Assembly (NCBI GenBank): GCA_023053575.1 | Contig: JAKZAP010000098.1 | Location: 116,184-180,183, forward strand | DNA from: Branchinecta lynchi | Lineage: Eukaryota > Arthropoda > Branchiopoda > Anostraca > Branchinectidae | DNA: 64,000 nucleotides | Direction of reading: 5' to 3' | Shown: positions 35,279-46,900 of the stretch, one piece after another | Position numbering within the stretch: position 1 is the first letter of the stretch | How the letters are laid out: each line of letters opens with the position of its first letter | Notes under the pieces: model-generated | The model's database searches: none | Seen by the model: only the letters and a program-made list of their open reading frames with translations | What the model was told of the DNA's origin: nothing | Program-made: the position numbers and the translations under genes

Positions 35279-38200
35279 TGGTTTTCCCACAAGGTTTGTT
35301 TTCCCACTGTGTTGGTTTTCCCAAAAGGTTCGCTTTCCCGCAAGGCTGGTTTTCCCACAAGGTTTGTTTCCCCACAATGTTTGTTTTCTCACAAGGTTTG
35401 TTTTCCCACAAGGTTGGTTGTCCCGAAAGGTTTGTTTCCCCACAAGGTTGGTTTTCCCACAAGGCTGGTTTTCCCGCAGGGTTTGTTTTCCCACAAGGTT
35501 AGTTTTCCCGCAAGGTTTGTTTTCCCACAAGGTTAGTCTTCCCACAAGGTTTGTTTCCCCACAAGGTTTGTTTCCCCACAAGGTTTGTTTTCCCACAAGG
35601 ATTGTTTTCTCACAAGGTTTGTTCTCCCACTGTGTTGGTTTTCCCAAAAGGTTCGCTTTCCCGCAAGGTTCGCTTTCCCACAAGGTTTGTTTTCCCACAA
35701 GCTTTGTTTTCCCCCAAGGTTGGTTTTCCCGCAAGGTTGGTTTTCCCACAAGGTTTGTTTTCCCACTTTGTTGGTTTTCCCAAAAGGTTCGCTTTCCCGC
35801 AAGGTTGGTTTTCCCACAAGGTTTGTTTCCCCACAAGGTTTGTTTTCCCATAAGGTTTGTTTTCCCATAAGGTTGGTTTTCCCGAAAGGTTTGTTTCCCC
35901 ACAAGGTTGGTTTTCCCACAAGGTTGGTTTTCCCGCAGGGTTTGTTTTCCCACAAGGTTAGTTTTCCCGCAAGGTTTGTTTCCCCACAAGGTTTGTTTTC
36001 CCACAAGGATTGTTTTCTCACAAGGTTTGTTTTCCCACTAGGTTTGTTTCCCCACAAGGTTTGTTTTCCCACAAGGTTTGTTTTCCCCCAAGGTTGGTTT
36101 TCCCGCAAGGTTGGTTTTCCCACAAGGTTTGTTTTCCCACTGTGTTGGTTTTCCCAAAAGGTTCGCTTTCCCGCAAGGTTGGTTTTCCCCCAAGGTTGGT
36201 TTTCCCGCAGGGTTTGTTTTCCCAGAAGGTTAGTTTTCCCGCAAGGTTTGTTTCCCCACAAGGTTTGTTTTCCCACAAGGTTTGTTTTCCCACTGTGTTG
36301 GTTTTCCCGAAAGGTTCGCTTTCCCACAAGGTTGGTTTTCCCACAAGGTTGGTTTTCCCACAAGGTTGGTTTTCCCGCAGGGTTGCTTTCCCCATCAGGT
36401 TGGTTTTCCCACAAGGTTTGTTTTCTCACAAGGTTTGTTTTCCCACTAGGTTGTTTTTCCCACTAGGTTGGTTTTCCCACAAGGTTTGTTTTCCCACAAA
36501 GCTTTGTTTTCCCCCAAAATTGTTTTTCCCACTAGGTTGGTTTTCCCACAAGGTTTGTTTTCCCACAAGCTTTGTTTTCCCCCAAGGTTGGTTTTCCCGC
36601 AAGGTTGGTTTACCCACAAGGTTTGTTTTCCCACTGTGTTGGTTTTCCCAAAAGGTTCGCTTTCCCGCAAGGTTGGTTTTCCCACAAGGTTTGTTTCCCC
36701 ACAAGGTTTGTTTTCCCACAAGGTTTGTTTTCCCACAAGGTTGGTTTTCCCGAAAGGTTTGTTTCCCCACAAGGTTGGTTTTCCCACAAGGTTGGTTTTC
36801 CCGCAGGGTTTGTTTTCCCACAAGGTTAGTTTTCCCGCAAGGTTTGTTTCCCCACAAGGTTTGTTTTCCCACAAGGTTTGTTTTCCCACTGTGTTGGTTT
36901 TCCCAAAAGGTTCGCTTTCCCAAAAGGTTGGTTTTCCCACAAGGTTGGTTTTCCCACAAGGTTGGTTTTCCCGCAGGGTTGCTTTCCCCATAAGGTTGGT
37001 TTTCCCAAAAGGTTCGCTTTCCCGCAAGGCTGGTTTTCCCACAAGGTTTGTTTCCCCACAATGTTTGTTTTCTCACAAGGTTTGTTTTCCCACAAGGTTG
37101 GTTTTCCCGAAAGGTTTGTTTCCCCACAAGGTTGGTTTTCCCACAAGGCTGGTTTTCCCGCAGGGTTTGTTTTCCCACAAGGTTAGTTTTCCCGCAAGGT
37201 TTGTTTTCCCACAAGGTTAGTTTTCCCACAAGGTTTGTTTCCCCACAAGGTTTGTTTCCCCACAAGGTTTGTTTTCCCACAAGGATTGTTTTCTCACAAG
37301 GTTTGTTTTCCCACTGTGTTGGTTTTCCCAAGAGGTTCGCTTTCCCGCAAGGTTCGCTTTCCCGCAAGGTTGGTTTTCCCACAAGGTTTGTTTTCTCACA
37401 AGGTTTGTGTTCCCACTAGGTTTGTTTCCCCACAAGGTTTGTTTTCTCACAAGGTTTGTTTTCCCACAAGGTTTGTTTTCCCACAAGGCTTGTTTTCCCA
37501 CAAGGTTTGTTTTGCCACAAGGTTGGTTTTCCAGAAAGGTTTGTTTCCCCACAAGGTTGGTTTTCCCACAAGGTCTGTTTTCCCGCAGGGTTTGTTTTCC
37601 CACAAGGTTAGTTTTCCCGCAAGGTTTGTTTTCCCACAAGGTTAGTTTTCCCAGAAGGTTTGTTTCCCCACAAGGTTTGTTTCCCCACAAGGTTTGTTTT
37701 CCCACAAGGATTGTTTTCCCACAAGGTTTGTTTTCCCACTGTGTTGGTTTTCCCAAAAGGTTCGCTTTCCCGCAAGGTTGGTTTTCCCACAAGGTTGGTT
37801 TTCCCGCAGGGTTTGTTTCCCCATAAGGTTGGTTTTCCCAAAAGGTTTGTTTTCTCACAAGGTTTGTTTTCCCACTAGGTTGGTTTTCCCACAAGGTTTG
37901 TTTTCCCACAAGGTTTGTTTACCCACAAGGTTTGTTTTCCCCCAAGGTTGGTTTTCCCGCAAGGTTGGTTTTCCCATAAGGTTGGTTTTCCCACAAGGTT
38001 GGTTTTCCCGCAAGGTTAGTTTTCCCACAAGGTCTGATTTAACACAATGTTTGTTTTCCCACAAGGTTGGTTTTCCCGAAAGGTTTGTTTCCCCACAAGG
38101 TTGGTTTTCCCACAAGGCTGGTTTTCCCGCAGGGTTTGTTTTCCCACAAGGTTAGTTTTCCCGCAAGGTTTGTTTTCCCACAAGGTTGGTTTTCCCGAAA

Positions 38201-38441
38201 GGTTTGTTTCCCCACAAGGTTGGTTTTCCCACAAGGTTGGTTTTCCCGCAGGGTTTGTTTTCCTACAAGGTTAGTTTTCCCGCAAGGTTTGTTTCCCCAC
38301 AAGGTTTGTTTTCCCACAAGGTTTGTTTTCCCACTGTGCTGGTTTTCCCAAAAGGTTCGCTTTCCCACAAGGTTGGTTTTCCCACAAGGTTGGTTTTTCC
38401 ACAAGGTTGATTTTCCCGCAGGGTTGCTTTCCCCATAAGGT
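35279..38441 (-). repeat. Right-arm tandem block, copy 1 (3163 bp)
   Basis: It matches 38442-41600 at an offset that drifts from 3163 to 3161 bp through single-base indels, such as CCCACAAAGCTTTG near 36495 against CCCACAAGCTTTG in the second copy. Shared private variants include GGTTGTCCCG at 35416, recurring at 38579, and AGATTTAAC-type marker units. Confidence 0.82.
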
Positions 38442-41400
38442 TGGTTTTCCCACAAGGTTTGTTTTCCCACTGTGTTGGTTTTCCCAAAAGGTTCGCTTTC
38501 CCGCAAGGCTGGTTTTCCCACAAGGTTTGTTTCCCCACAATGTTTGTTTTCTCACAAGGTTTGTTTTCCCACAAGGTTGGTTGTCCCGAAAGGTTTGTTT
38601 CCCCACAAGGTTGGTTTTCCCACAAGGCTGGTTTTCCCACAGGGTTTGTTTTCCCACAAGGTTAGTTTTCCCGCAAGGTTTGTTTTCCCACAAGGTTAGT
38701 CTTCCCACAAGGTTTGTTTCCCCACAAGGTTTGTTTCCCCACAAGGTTTGTTTTCCCACAAGGATTGTTTTCTCACAAGGTTTGTTTTCCCACTGTGTTG
38801 GTTTTCCCAAAAGGTTCGCTTTCCCGCAAGGTTCGCTTTCCCACAAGGTTTGTTTTCCCACAAGCTTTGTTTTCCCCCAAGGTTGGTTTTCCCGCAAGGT
38901 CGGTTTTCCCACAAGGTTTGTTTTCCCACTTTGTTGGTTTTCCCAAAAGGTTCGCTTTCCCGCAAGGTTGGTTTTCCCACACTTTTGTTTCCCCACAAGG
39001 TTTGTTTTCCCATAAGGTTTGTTTTCCCACAAGGTTGGTTTTCCCGAAAGGTTTGTTTCCCCACAAGGTAGGTTTTCCCACAAGGTTGGTTTTCCCGCAG
39101 GGTTTGTTTTCCCACCAGGTTAGTTTTCCCGCAAGGTTTGTTTCCCCACAAGGTTTGTTTTCCCACAAGGATTGTTTTCTCACAAGGTTTGTTTTCCCAC
39201 TAGGTTTGTTTCCCCACAAGGTTTGTTTTCCCACAAGGTTTGTTTTCCCCCAAGGTTGGTTTTCCCGCAAGGTTGGTTTTCCCACAAGGTTTGTTTTCCC
39301 ACTGTGTTGGTTTTCCCAAAAGGTTCGCTTTCCCGCAAGGTTGGTTTTCCCCCAAGGTTGGTTTTCCCGCAGGGTTTGTTTTCCCAGAAGGTTAGTTTTC
39401 CCGCAAGGTTTGTTTCCCCACAAGGTTTGTTTTCCCACAAGGTTTGTTTTCCCACTGTGTTGGTTTTCCCAAAAGGTTCGCTTTCCCACAAGGTTGGTTT
39501 TCCCACAAGGTTGGTTTTCCCACAAGGTTGGTTTTCCCGCAGGGTTGCTTTCCCCATCAGGTTGGTTTTCCCACAAGGTTTGTTTTCTCACAAGGTTTGT
39601 TTTCCCACTAGGTTGTTTTTCCCACTAGGTTGGTTTTCCCACAAGGTTTGTTTTCCCACAAGCTTTGTTTTCCCCCAAGGTTGTTTTTCCCACTAGGTTG
39701 GTTTTCCCACAAGGTTTGTTTTCCCACAAGCTTTGTTTTCCCCCAAGGTTGGTTTTCCCGCAAGGTTGGTTTACCCACAAGGTTTGTTTTCCCACTGTGT
39801 TGGTTTTCCCAAAAGGTTCGCTTTCCCGCAAGGTTGGTTTTCCCACAAGGTTTGTTTCCCCACAAGGTTTGTTTTCCCACAAGGTTTGTTTTCCCACAAG
39901 GTTGGTTTTCCCGAAAGGTTTGTTTCCCCACAAGGTTGGTTTTCCCACAAGGTTGGTTTTCCCGCAGGGTTTGTTTTCCCACAAGGTTAGTTTTCCCGCA
40001 AGGTTTGTTTCCCCACAAGGTTTGTTTTCCCACAAGGTTTGTTTTCCCACTGTGTTGGTTTTCCCAAAAGGTTCGCTTTCCCAAAAGGTTGGTTTTCCCA
40101 CAAGGTTGGTTTTCCCACAAGGTTGGTTTTCCCGCAGGGTTGCTTTCCCCATAAGGTTGGTTTTCCCAAAAGGTTCGCTTTCCCGCAAGGCTGGTTTTCC
40201 CACAAGGTTTGTTTCCCCACAATGTTTGTTTTCTCACAAGGTTTGTTTTCCCACAAGGTTGGTTTTCCCGAAAGGTTTGTTTCCCCACAAGGTTGGTTTT
40301 CCCACAAGGCTGGTTTTCCCGCAGGGTTTGTTTTCCCACAAGGTTAGTTTTCCCGCAAGGTTTGTTTTCCCACAAGGTTAGTTTTCCCACAAGGTTTGTT
40401 TCCCCACAAGGTTTGTTTCCCCACAAGGTTTGTTTTCCCACAAGGATTGTTTTCTCACAAGGTTTGTTTTCCCTCTGTGTTGGTTTTCCCAAGAGGTTCG
40501 CTTTCCCGCAAGGTTCGCTTTCCCGCAAGGTTGGTTTTCCCACAAGGTTTGTTTTCTCACAAGGTTTGTGTTCCCACTAGGTTTGTTTCCCCACAAGGTT
40601 TGTTTTCTCACAAGGTTTGTTTTCCCACAAGGTTTGTTTTCCCACAAGGCTTGTTTTCCCACAAGGTTTGTTTTGCCACAAGGTTGGTTTTCCAGAAAGG
40701 TTTTTTTCCCCACAAGGTTGGTTTTCCCACAAGGTCTGTTTTCCCGCAGGGTTTGTTTTCCCACAAGGTTAGTTTTCCCGCAAGGTTTGTTTTCCCACAA
40801 GGTTAGTTTTCCCACAAGGTTTGTTTCCCCACAAGGTTTGTTTCCCCACAAGGTTTGTTTTCCCACAAGGATTGTTTTCCCACAAGGTTTGTTTTCCCAC
40901 TGTGTTGGTTTTCCCAAAAGGTTCGCTTTCCCGCAAGGTTGGTTTTCCCACAAGGTTGGTTTTCCCGCAGGGTTTGTTTCCCCATAAGGTTGGTTTTCCC
41001 AAAAGGTTTGTTTTCTCACAAGGTTTGTTTTCCCACTAGGTTGGTTTTCCCACAAGGTTTGTTTTCCCACAAGGTTTGTTTACCCACAAGGTTTGTTTTC
41101 CCCCAAGGTTGGTTTTCCCGCAAGGTTGGTTTTCCCATAAGGTTGGTTTTCCCACAAGGTTGGTTTTCCCGCAAGGTTAGTTTTCCCACAAGGTCTGATT
41201 TAACACAATGTTTGTTTTCCCACAAGGTTGGTTTTCCCGAAAGGTTTGTTTCCCCACAAGGTTGGTTTTCCCACAAGGCTGGTTTTCCCGCAGGGTTTGT
41301 TTTCCCACAAGGTTAGTTTTCCCGCAAGGTTTGTTTTCCCACAAGGTTGGTTTTCCCGAAAGGTTTGTTTCCCCACAAGGTTGGTTTTCCCACAAGGTTG

Positions 41401-41791
41401 GTTTTCCCGCAGGGTTTGTTTTCCTACAAGGTTAGTTTTCCCGCAAGGTTTGTTTCCCCACAAGGTTTGTTTTCCCACAAGGTTTGTTTTCCCACTGTGC
41501 TGGTTTTCCCAAAAGGTTCGCTTTCCCACAAGGTTGGTTTTCCCACAAGGTTGGTTTTTCCACAAGGTTGATTTTCCCGCAGGGTTTGCTTTCCCCATGA
41601 GGTTGGTTTTCCCACAAGGTGCGTTTTCTCACAAGGTTTGTTTTCCCACTAGGTTGTTTTTCCCACTAGGTTGGTTTTCCCACAAGGTTTGTTTTCCCAC
41701 AAGCTTTGTTTTCCCCCAAGGTTGTTTTTCCCACTAGGTTGGTTTTCCCACAAGGTTTGTTTTCCCACAAGGTTGGTTTTTCCACAAGGTT
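38442..41791 (-). repeat. Right-arm tandem block, copy 2
   Basis: Second copy of 35279-38441 through about 41600. Its 39.53-41.68 kb part is duplicated once more downstream at an offset of 2262 bp. Landmarks include CCCCATCAGG at 39555, recurring at 41817, and the CACTGTGCTGG unit near 41496. The 18-bp unit CAGGGTTTGCTTTCCCC near 41579 explains the one-base excess over 133 units. Confidence 0.8.
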
Positions 41792-43950
41792 GGTTTTCCC
41801 GCAGGGTTGCTTTCCCCATCAGGTTGGTTTTCCCACAAGGTTTGTTTTCTCACAAGGTTTGTTTTCCCACTAGGTTGTTTTTCCCACTAGGTTGGTTTTC
41901 CCACAAGGTTTGTTTTCCCACAAGCTTTGTTTTCCCCCAAGGTTGTTTTTCCCACTAGGTTGGTTTTCCCACAAGGTTTGTTTTCCCACAAGCTTTGTTT
42001 TCCCCCAAGGTTGGTTTTCCCGCAAGGTTGGTTTACCCACAAGGTTTGTTTTCCCACTGTGTTGGTTTTCCCAAAAGGTTCGCTTTCCCGCAAGGTTGGT
42101 TTTCCCACAAGGTTTGTTTCCCCACAAGGTTTGTTTTCCCACAAGGTTTGTTTTCCCACAAGGTTGGTTTTCCCGAAAGGTTTGTTTCCCCACAAGGTTG
42201 GTTTTCCCACAAGGTTGGTTTTCCCGCAGGGTTTGTTTTCCCACAAGGTTAGTTTTCCCGCAAGGTTTGTTTCCCCACAAGGTTTGTTTTCCCACAAGGT
42301 TTGTTTTCCCACTGTGTTGGTTTTCCCAAAAGGTTCGCTTTCCCAAAAGGTTGGTTTTCCCACAAGGTTGGTTTTCCCACAAGGTTGGTTTTCCCGCAGG
42401 GTTGCTTTCCCCATAAGGTTGGTTTTCCCAAAAGGTTCGCTTTCCCGCAAGGCTGGTTTTCCCACAAGGTTTGTTTCCCCACAATGTTTGTTTTCTCACA
42501 AGGTTTGTTTTCCCACAAGGTTGGTTTTCCCGAAAGGTTTGTTTCCCCACAAGGTTGGTTTTCCCACAAGGCTGGTTTTCCCGCAGGGTTTGTTTTCCCA
42601 CAAGGTTAGTTTTCCCGCAAGGTTTGTTTTCCCACAAGGTTAGTTTTCCCACAAGGTTTGTTTCCCCACAAGGTTTGTTTCCCCACAAGGTTTGTTTTCC
42701 CACAAGGATTGTTTTCTCACAAGGTTTGTTTTCCCTCTGTGTTGGTTTTCCCAAGAGGTTCGCTTTCCCGCAAGGTTCGCTTTCCCGCAAGGTTGGTTTT
42801 CCCACAAGGTTTGTTTTCTCACAAGGTTTGTGTTCCCACTAGGTTTGTTTCCCCACAAGGTTTGTTTTCTCACAAGGTTTGTTTTCCCACAAGGTTTGTT
42901 TTCCCACAAGGCTTGTTTTCCCACAAGGTTTGTTTTGCCACAAGGTTGGTTTTCCAGAAAGGTTTTTTTCCCCACAAGGTTGGTTTTCCCACAAGGTCTG
43001 TTTTCCCGCAGGGTTTGTTTTCCCACAAGGTTAGTTTTCCCGCAAGGTTTGTTTTCCCACAAGGTTAGTTTTCCCACAAGGTTTGTTTCCCCACAAGGTT
43101 TGTTTCCCCACAAGGTTTGTTTTCCCACAAGGATTGTTTTCCCACAAGGTTTGTTTTCCCACTGTGTTGGTTTTCCCAAAAGGTTCGCTTTCCCGCAAGG
43201 TTGGTTTTCCCACAAGGTTGGTTTTCCCGCAGGGTTTGTTTCCCCATAAGGTTGGTTTTCCCAAAAGGTTTGTTTTCTCACAAGGTTTGTTTTCCCACTA
43301 GGTTGGTTTTCCCACAAGGTTTGTTTTCCCACAAGGTTTGTTTACCCACAAGGTTTGTTTTCCCCCAAGGTTGGTTTTCCCGCAAGGTTGGTTTTCCCAT
43401 AAGGTTGGTTTTCCCACAAGGTTGGTTTTCCCGCAAGGTTAGTTTTCCCACAAGGTCTGATTTAACACAATGTTTGTTTTCCCACAAGGTTGGTTTTCCC
43501 GAAAGGTTTGTTTCCCCACAAGGTTGGTTTTCCCACAAGGCTGGTTTTCCCGCAGGGTTTGTTTTCCCACAAGGTTAGTTTTCCCGCAAGGTTTGTTTTC
43601 CCACAAGGTTGGTTTTCCCGAAAGGTTTGTTTCCCCACAAAGTTGGTTTTCCCACAAGGTTGGTTTTCCCGCAGGGTTTGTTTTCCTACAAGGTTAGTTT
43701 TCCCGCAAGGTTTGTTTCCCCACAAGGTTTGTTTTCCCACAAGGTTTGTTTTCCCACTGTGCTGGTTTTCCCAAAAGGTTCGCTTTCCCACAAGGTTGGT
43801 TTTCCCACAAGGTTGGTTTTTCCACAAGGTTGATTTTCCCGCAGGGTTGCTTTCCCCATGAGGTTGGTTTTCCCACAAGGTTTGTTTTCTCACAAGGTTT
43901 GTTTTCCCACTACGTTGTTTTTCCCACTAGGTTGGTTTTCCCACAAGGTT
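41792..43950 (-). repeat. Right-arm tandem block, truncated copy 3 (offset 2262 bp)
   Basis: Near-identical to 39.53-41.68 kb, sharing CCCTCTGTGTTGG (40472 and 42734), GGTTTTTTTCCCC and CTACAAGGTTAG variants. It ends near 43945, where the copies part (TTCCCGCAGGG here, CACAAGCTTTG in the earlier copy). With the two blocks before it, this shows at least two successive duplications of overlapping extent. Confidence 0.8.
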
Positions 43951-46900
43951 TGTTTTCCCGCAGGGTTTGTTTTCCCACAAGGTTAGTTTTCCCGCAAGGT
44001 TTGTTTTCCCACAAGGTTAGTTTTCCCACAAGGTTTGTTTCCCCACAAGGTTTGTTTCCCCACAAGGTTTGTTTTCCCACAAGGATTGTTTTCTCACAAG
44101 GTTTGTTTTCCCACTGTGTTGGTTTTCCCAAGAGGTTCGCTTTCCCGCAAGGTTCGCTTTCCCGCAAGGTTGGTTTTCCCACAAGGTTTGTTTTCTCACA
44201 AGGTTTGTGTTCCCACTAGGTTAGTTTCCCCACAAGGTTTGTTTTCTCACAAGGTTTGTTTTCCCACAAGGTTTGTTTTCCCACAAGGCTTGTTTTCCCA
44301 CAAGGTTTGTTTTGCCACAAGGTTGGTTTTCCAGAAAGGTTTGTTTCCCCACAAGGTTTGTTTTCCCGCAGGGTTTGTTTTCCCACAAGGTTAGTTTTCC
44401 CGCAAGGTTTGTTTTCCCACAAGGTTAGTTTTCCCACAAGGTTTGTTTCCCCACAAGGTTTGTTTCCCCACAAGGTTTGTTTTCCCACAAGGATTGTTTT
44501 CCCACAAGGTTTGTTTTCCCACTGTGTTGGTTTTTCCAAAAGGTTCGCTTTCCCGCAAGGTTGGTTTTCCCACAAGGTTGGTTTTCCCGCAGGGTTTGTT
44601 TCCCCATAAGGTTGGTTTTCCCAAAAGGTTTGTTTTCCCACAAGGTTTGTTTACCCACAAGGTTTGTTTTCCCCCAAGGTTGGTTTTCCCGCAAGGTTGG
44701 TTTTCCCATAAGGTTGGTTTTCCCACAAGGTTGGTTTTCCCGCAAGGTTAGTTTTCCCACAAGGTCTGATTTAACACAATGTTTGTTTTCCCACAAGGTT
44801 GGTTTTCCCGAAAGGTTTGTTTCCCCACAAGGTTGGTTTTCCCACAAGGTTGGTTTTCCCGCAGGGTTTGTTTTCCCACAAGGTTAGTTTTCCCGCAAGG
44901 TTTGTTTTCCCACAAGGTTGGTTTTCCCGAAAGGTTTGTTTCCCCACAAGGTTGGTTTTCCCACAAGGTTGGTTTTCCAGCAAGGTTTGTTTTCCTACAA
45001 GGTTAGTTTTCCCGCAAGGTTTGTTTCCCCACAAGGTTTGTTTTCCCACAAGGTTTGTTTTCCCACTGTGCTGGTTTTCCCAAAAGGTTCGCTTTCCCAC
45101 AAGGTTGGTTTTCCCACAAGGTTGGTTTTTCCACAAGGTTGATTTTCCCGCAGGGTTGCTTTCCCCATGAGGTTGGTTTTCCCACAAGGTTTGTTTTCTC
45201 ACAAGGTTTGTTTTCTCACTAGGTTGTTTTTCCCACTAGGTTGGTTTTCCCACAAGGTTTGTTTTCCCACAAGCTTTGTTTTCCCCCAAGGTTGGTTTTC
45301 CCGCTGGGTTTGTTTTCCCACAAGGTTAGTTTTCCCGCAAGGTTTGTTTCCCCACAAGGTTTATTTTCCCACAAGGTTTGTTTTCCCACTGTGTTGGTTT
45401 TCCCAAAAGGTTCGCTTTCCCACAAGGTTGGTTTTCCCACAAGGTTGGTTTTCCCGCAGGGTTGCTTTCCCCATAAGGTTGGTTTTCCCACAAGGTTTGT
45501 TTTCCCACAAGGTTTGTTTCCCCACAAGGTTTGTTTCCCCACAAGGTTTGTTTCCCCACAAGGTTTGTTTTCCCACAAGGATTGTTTTCTCACAAGGTTT
45601 GTTTTCCCACAAGGTTTGTTTCCCCACAAGGTTTGTTTCCCCACAAGGTTTGTTTTCCCACAAGGTTAGTTTTCCCACAAGGTTTGTTTCCCCACAAGGT
45701 TTGTTTCCCCACAAGGTTTGTTTTCCCACAAGGATTGTTTTCTCACAAGGTTTGTTTTCCCACTGTGTTGGTTTTCCCACAAGGTTGGTTTTCCCGCAGG
45801 GTTGCTTTCCCCATCAGGTTGGTTTTCCCACAAGGTTTGTTTTCTCAAAAGGTTTGTTTTCCCACTAGGTTGTTTTTCCCACTAGGTTGGTTTTCCCACA
45901 AGGTTTGTTTTCCCACAAGCTTTGTTTTCCCCCAAGGTTGTTTTCCCACTAGGTTGGTTTTCCCACAAGTTTTGTTTTCCCACAAGCTTTGTTTTCCCCC
46001 AAGGTTGGTTTTCCCGCAAGGTTGGTTTACCCACAAGGTTTGTTTTCCCACTGTGTTGGTTTTCCCAAAAGGTTCGCTTTCCCGCAAGGTTGGTTTTCCC
46101 ACAAGGTTTGTTTCCCCACAAGGTTTGTTTTCCCACAAGGTTTGTTTTCCCACAAGGTTGGTTTTCCCGAAAGGTTTGTTTCCCCACAAGGTTGGTTTTC
46201 CCACAAGGTTGGTTTTCCCGCAGGGTTTGTTTTCCCACAAGGTTAGTTTTCCCGCAAGGTTTGTTTCCCCACAAGGTTTGTTTTCCCACAAGGTTTGTTT
46301 TCCCACTGTGTTGGTTTTCCCAAAAGGTTCGCTTTCCCAAAAGGTTGGTTTTCCCACAAGGTTGGTTTTCCCACAAGGTTAGTTTTCCCGCAGGGTTGCT
46401 TTCCCCATAAGGTTGGTTTTCCCAAAAGGTTCGCTTTCCCGCAAGGCTGGTTTTCCCACAAGGTTTGTTTCCCCACAATGTTTGTTTTCTCACAAGGTTT
46501 GTTTTCCCACAAGGTTGGTTTTCCCGAAAGGTTTGTTTCCCCACAAGGTTGGTTTTCCCACAAGGCTGGTTTTCCCGCAGGGTTTGTTTTCCCACAAGGT
46601 TAGTTTTCCCGCAAGGTTTGTTTTTTCCACAAGGTTAGTTTTCCCACAAGGTTTGTTTCCCCACAAGGTTTGTTTCCCCACAAGGTTTGTTTTCCCACAA
46701 GGATTGTTTTCTCACAAGGTTTGTTTTCCCACTGTGTTGGTTTTCCCAAGAGGTTCGCTTTCCCGCAAGGTTCGCTTTCCCGCAAGGTTGGTTTTCCCAC
46801 AAGGTTTGTTTTCTCACAAGGTTTGTGTTCCCACTAGGTTTGTTTCCCCACAAGGTTTGTTTTCTCACAAGGTTTGTTTTCCCACAAGGTTTGTTTTCCC

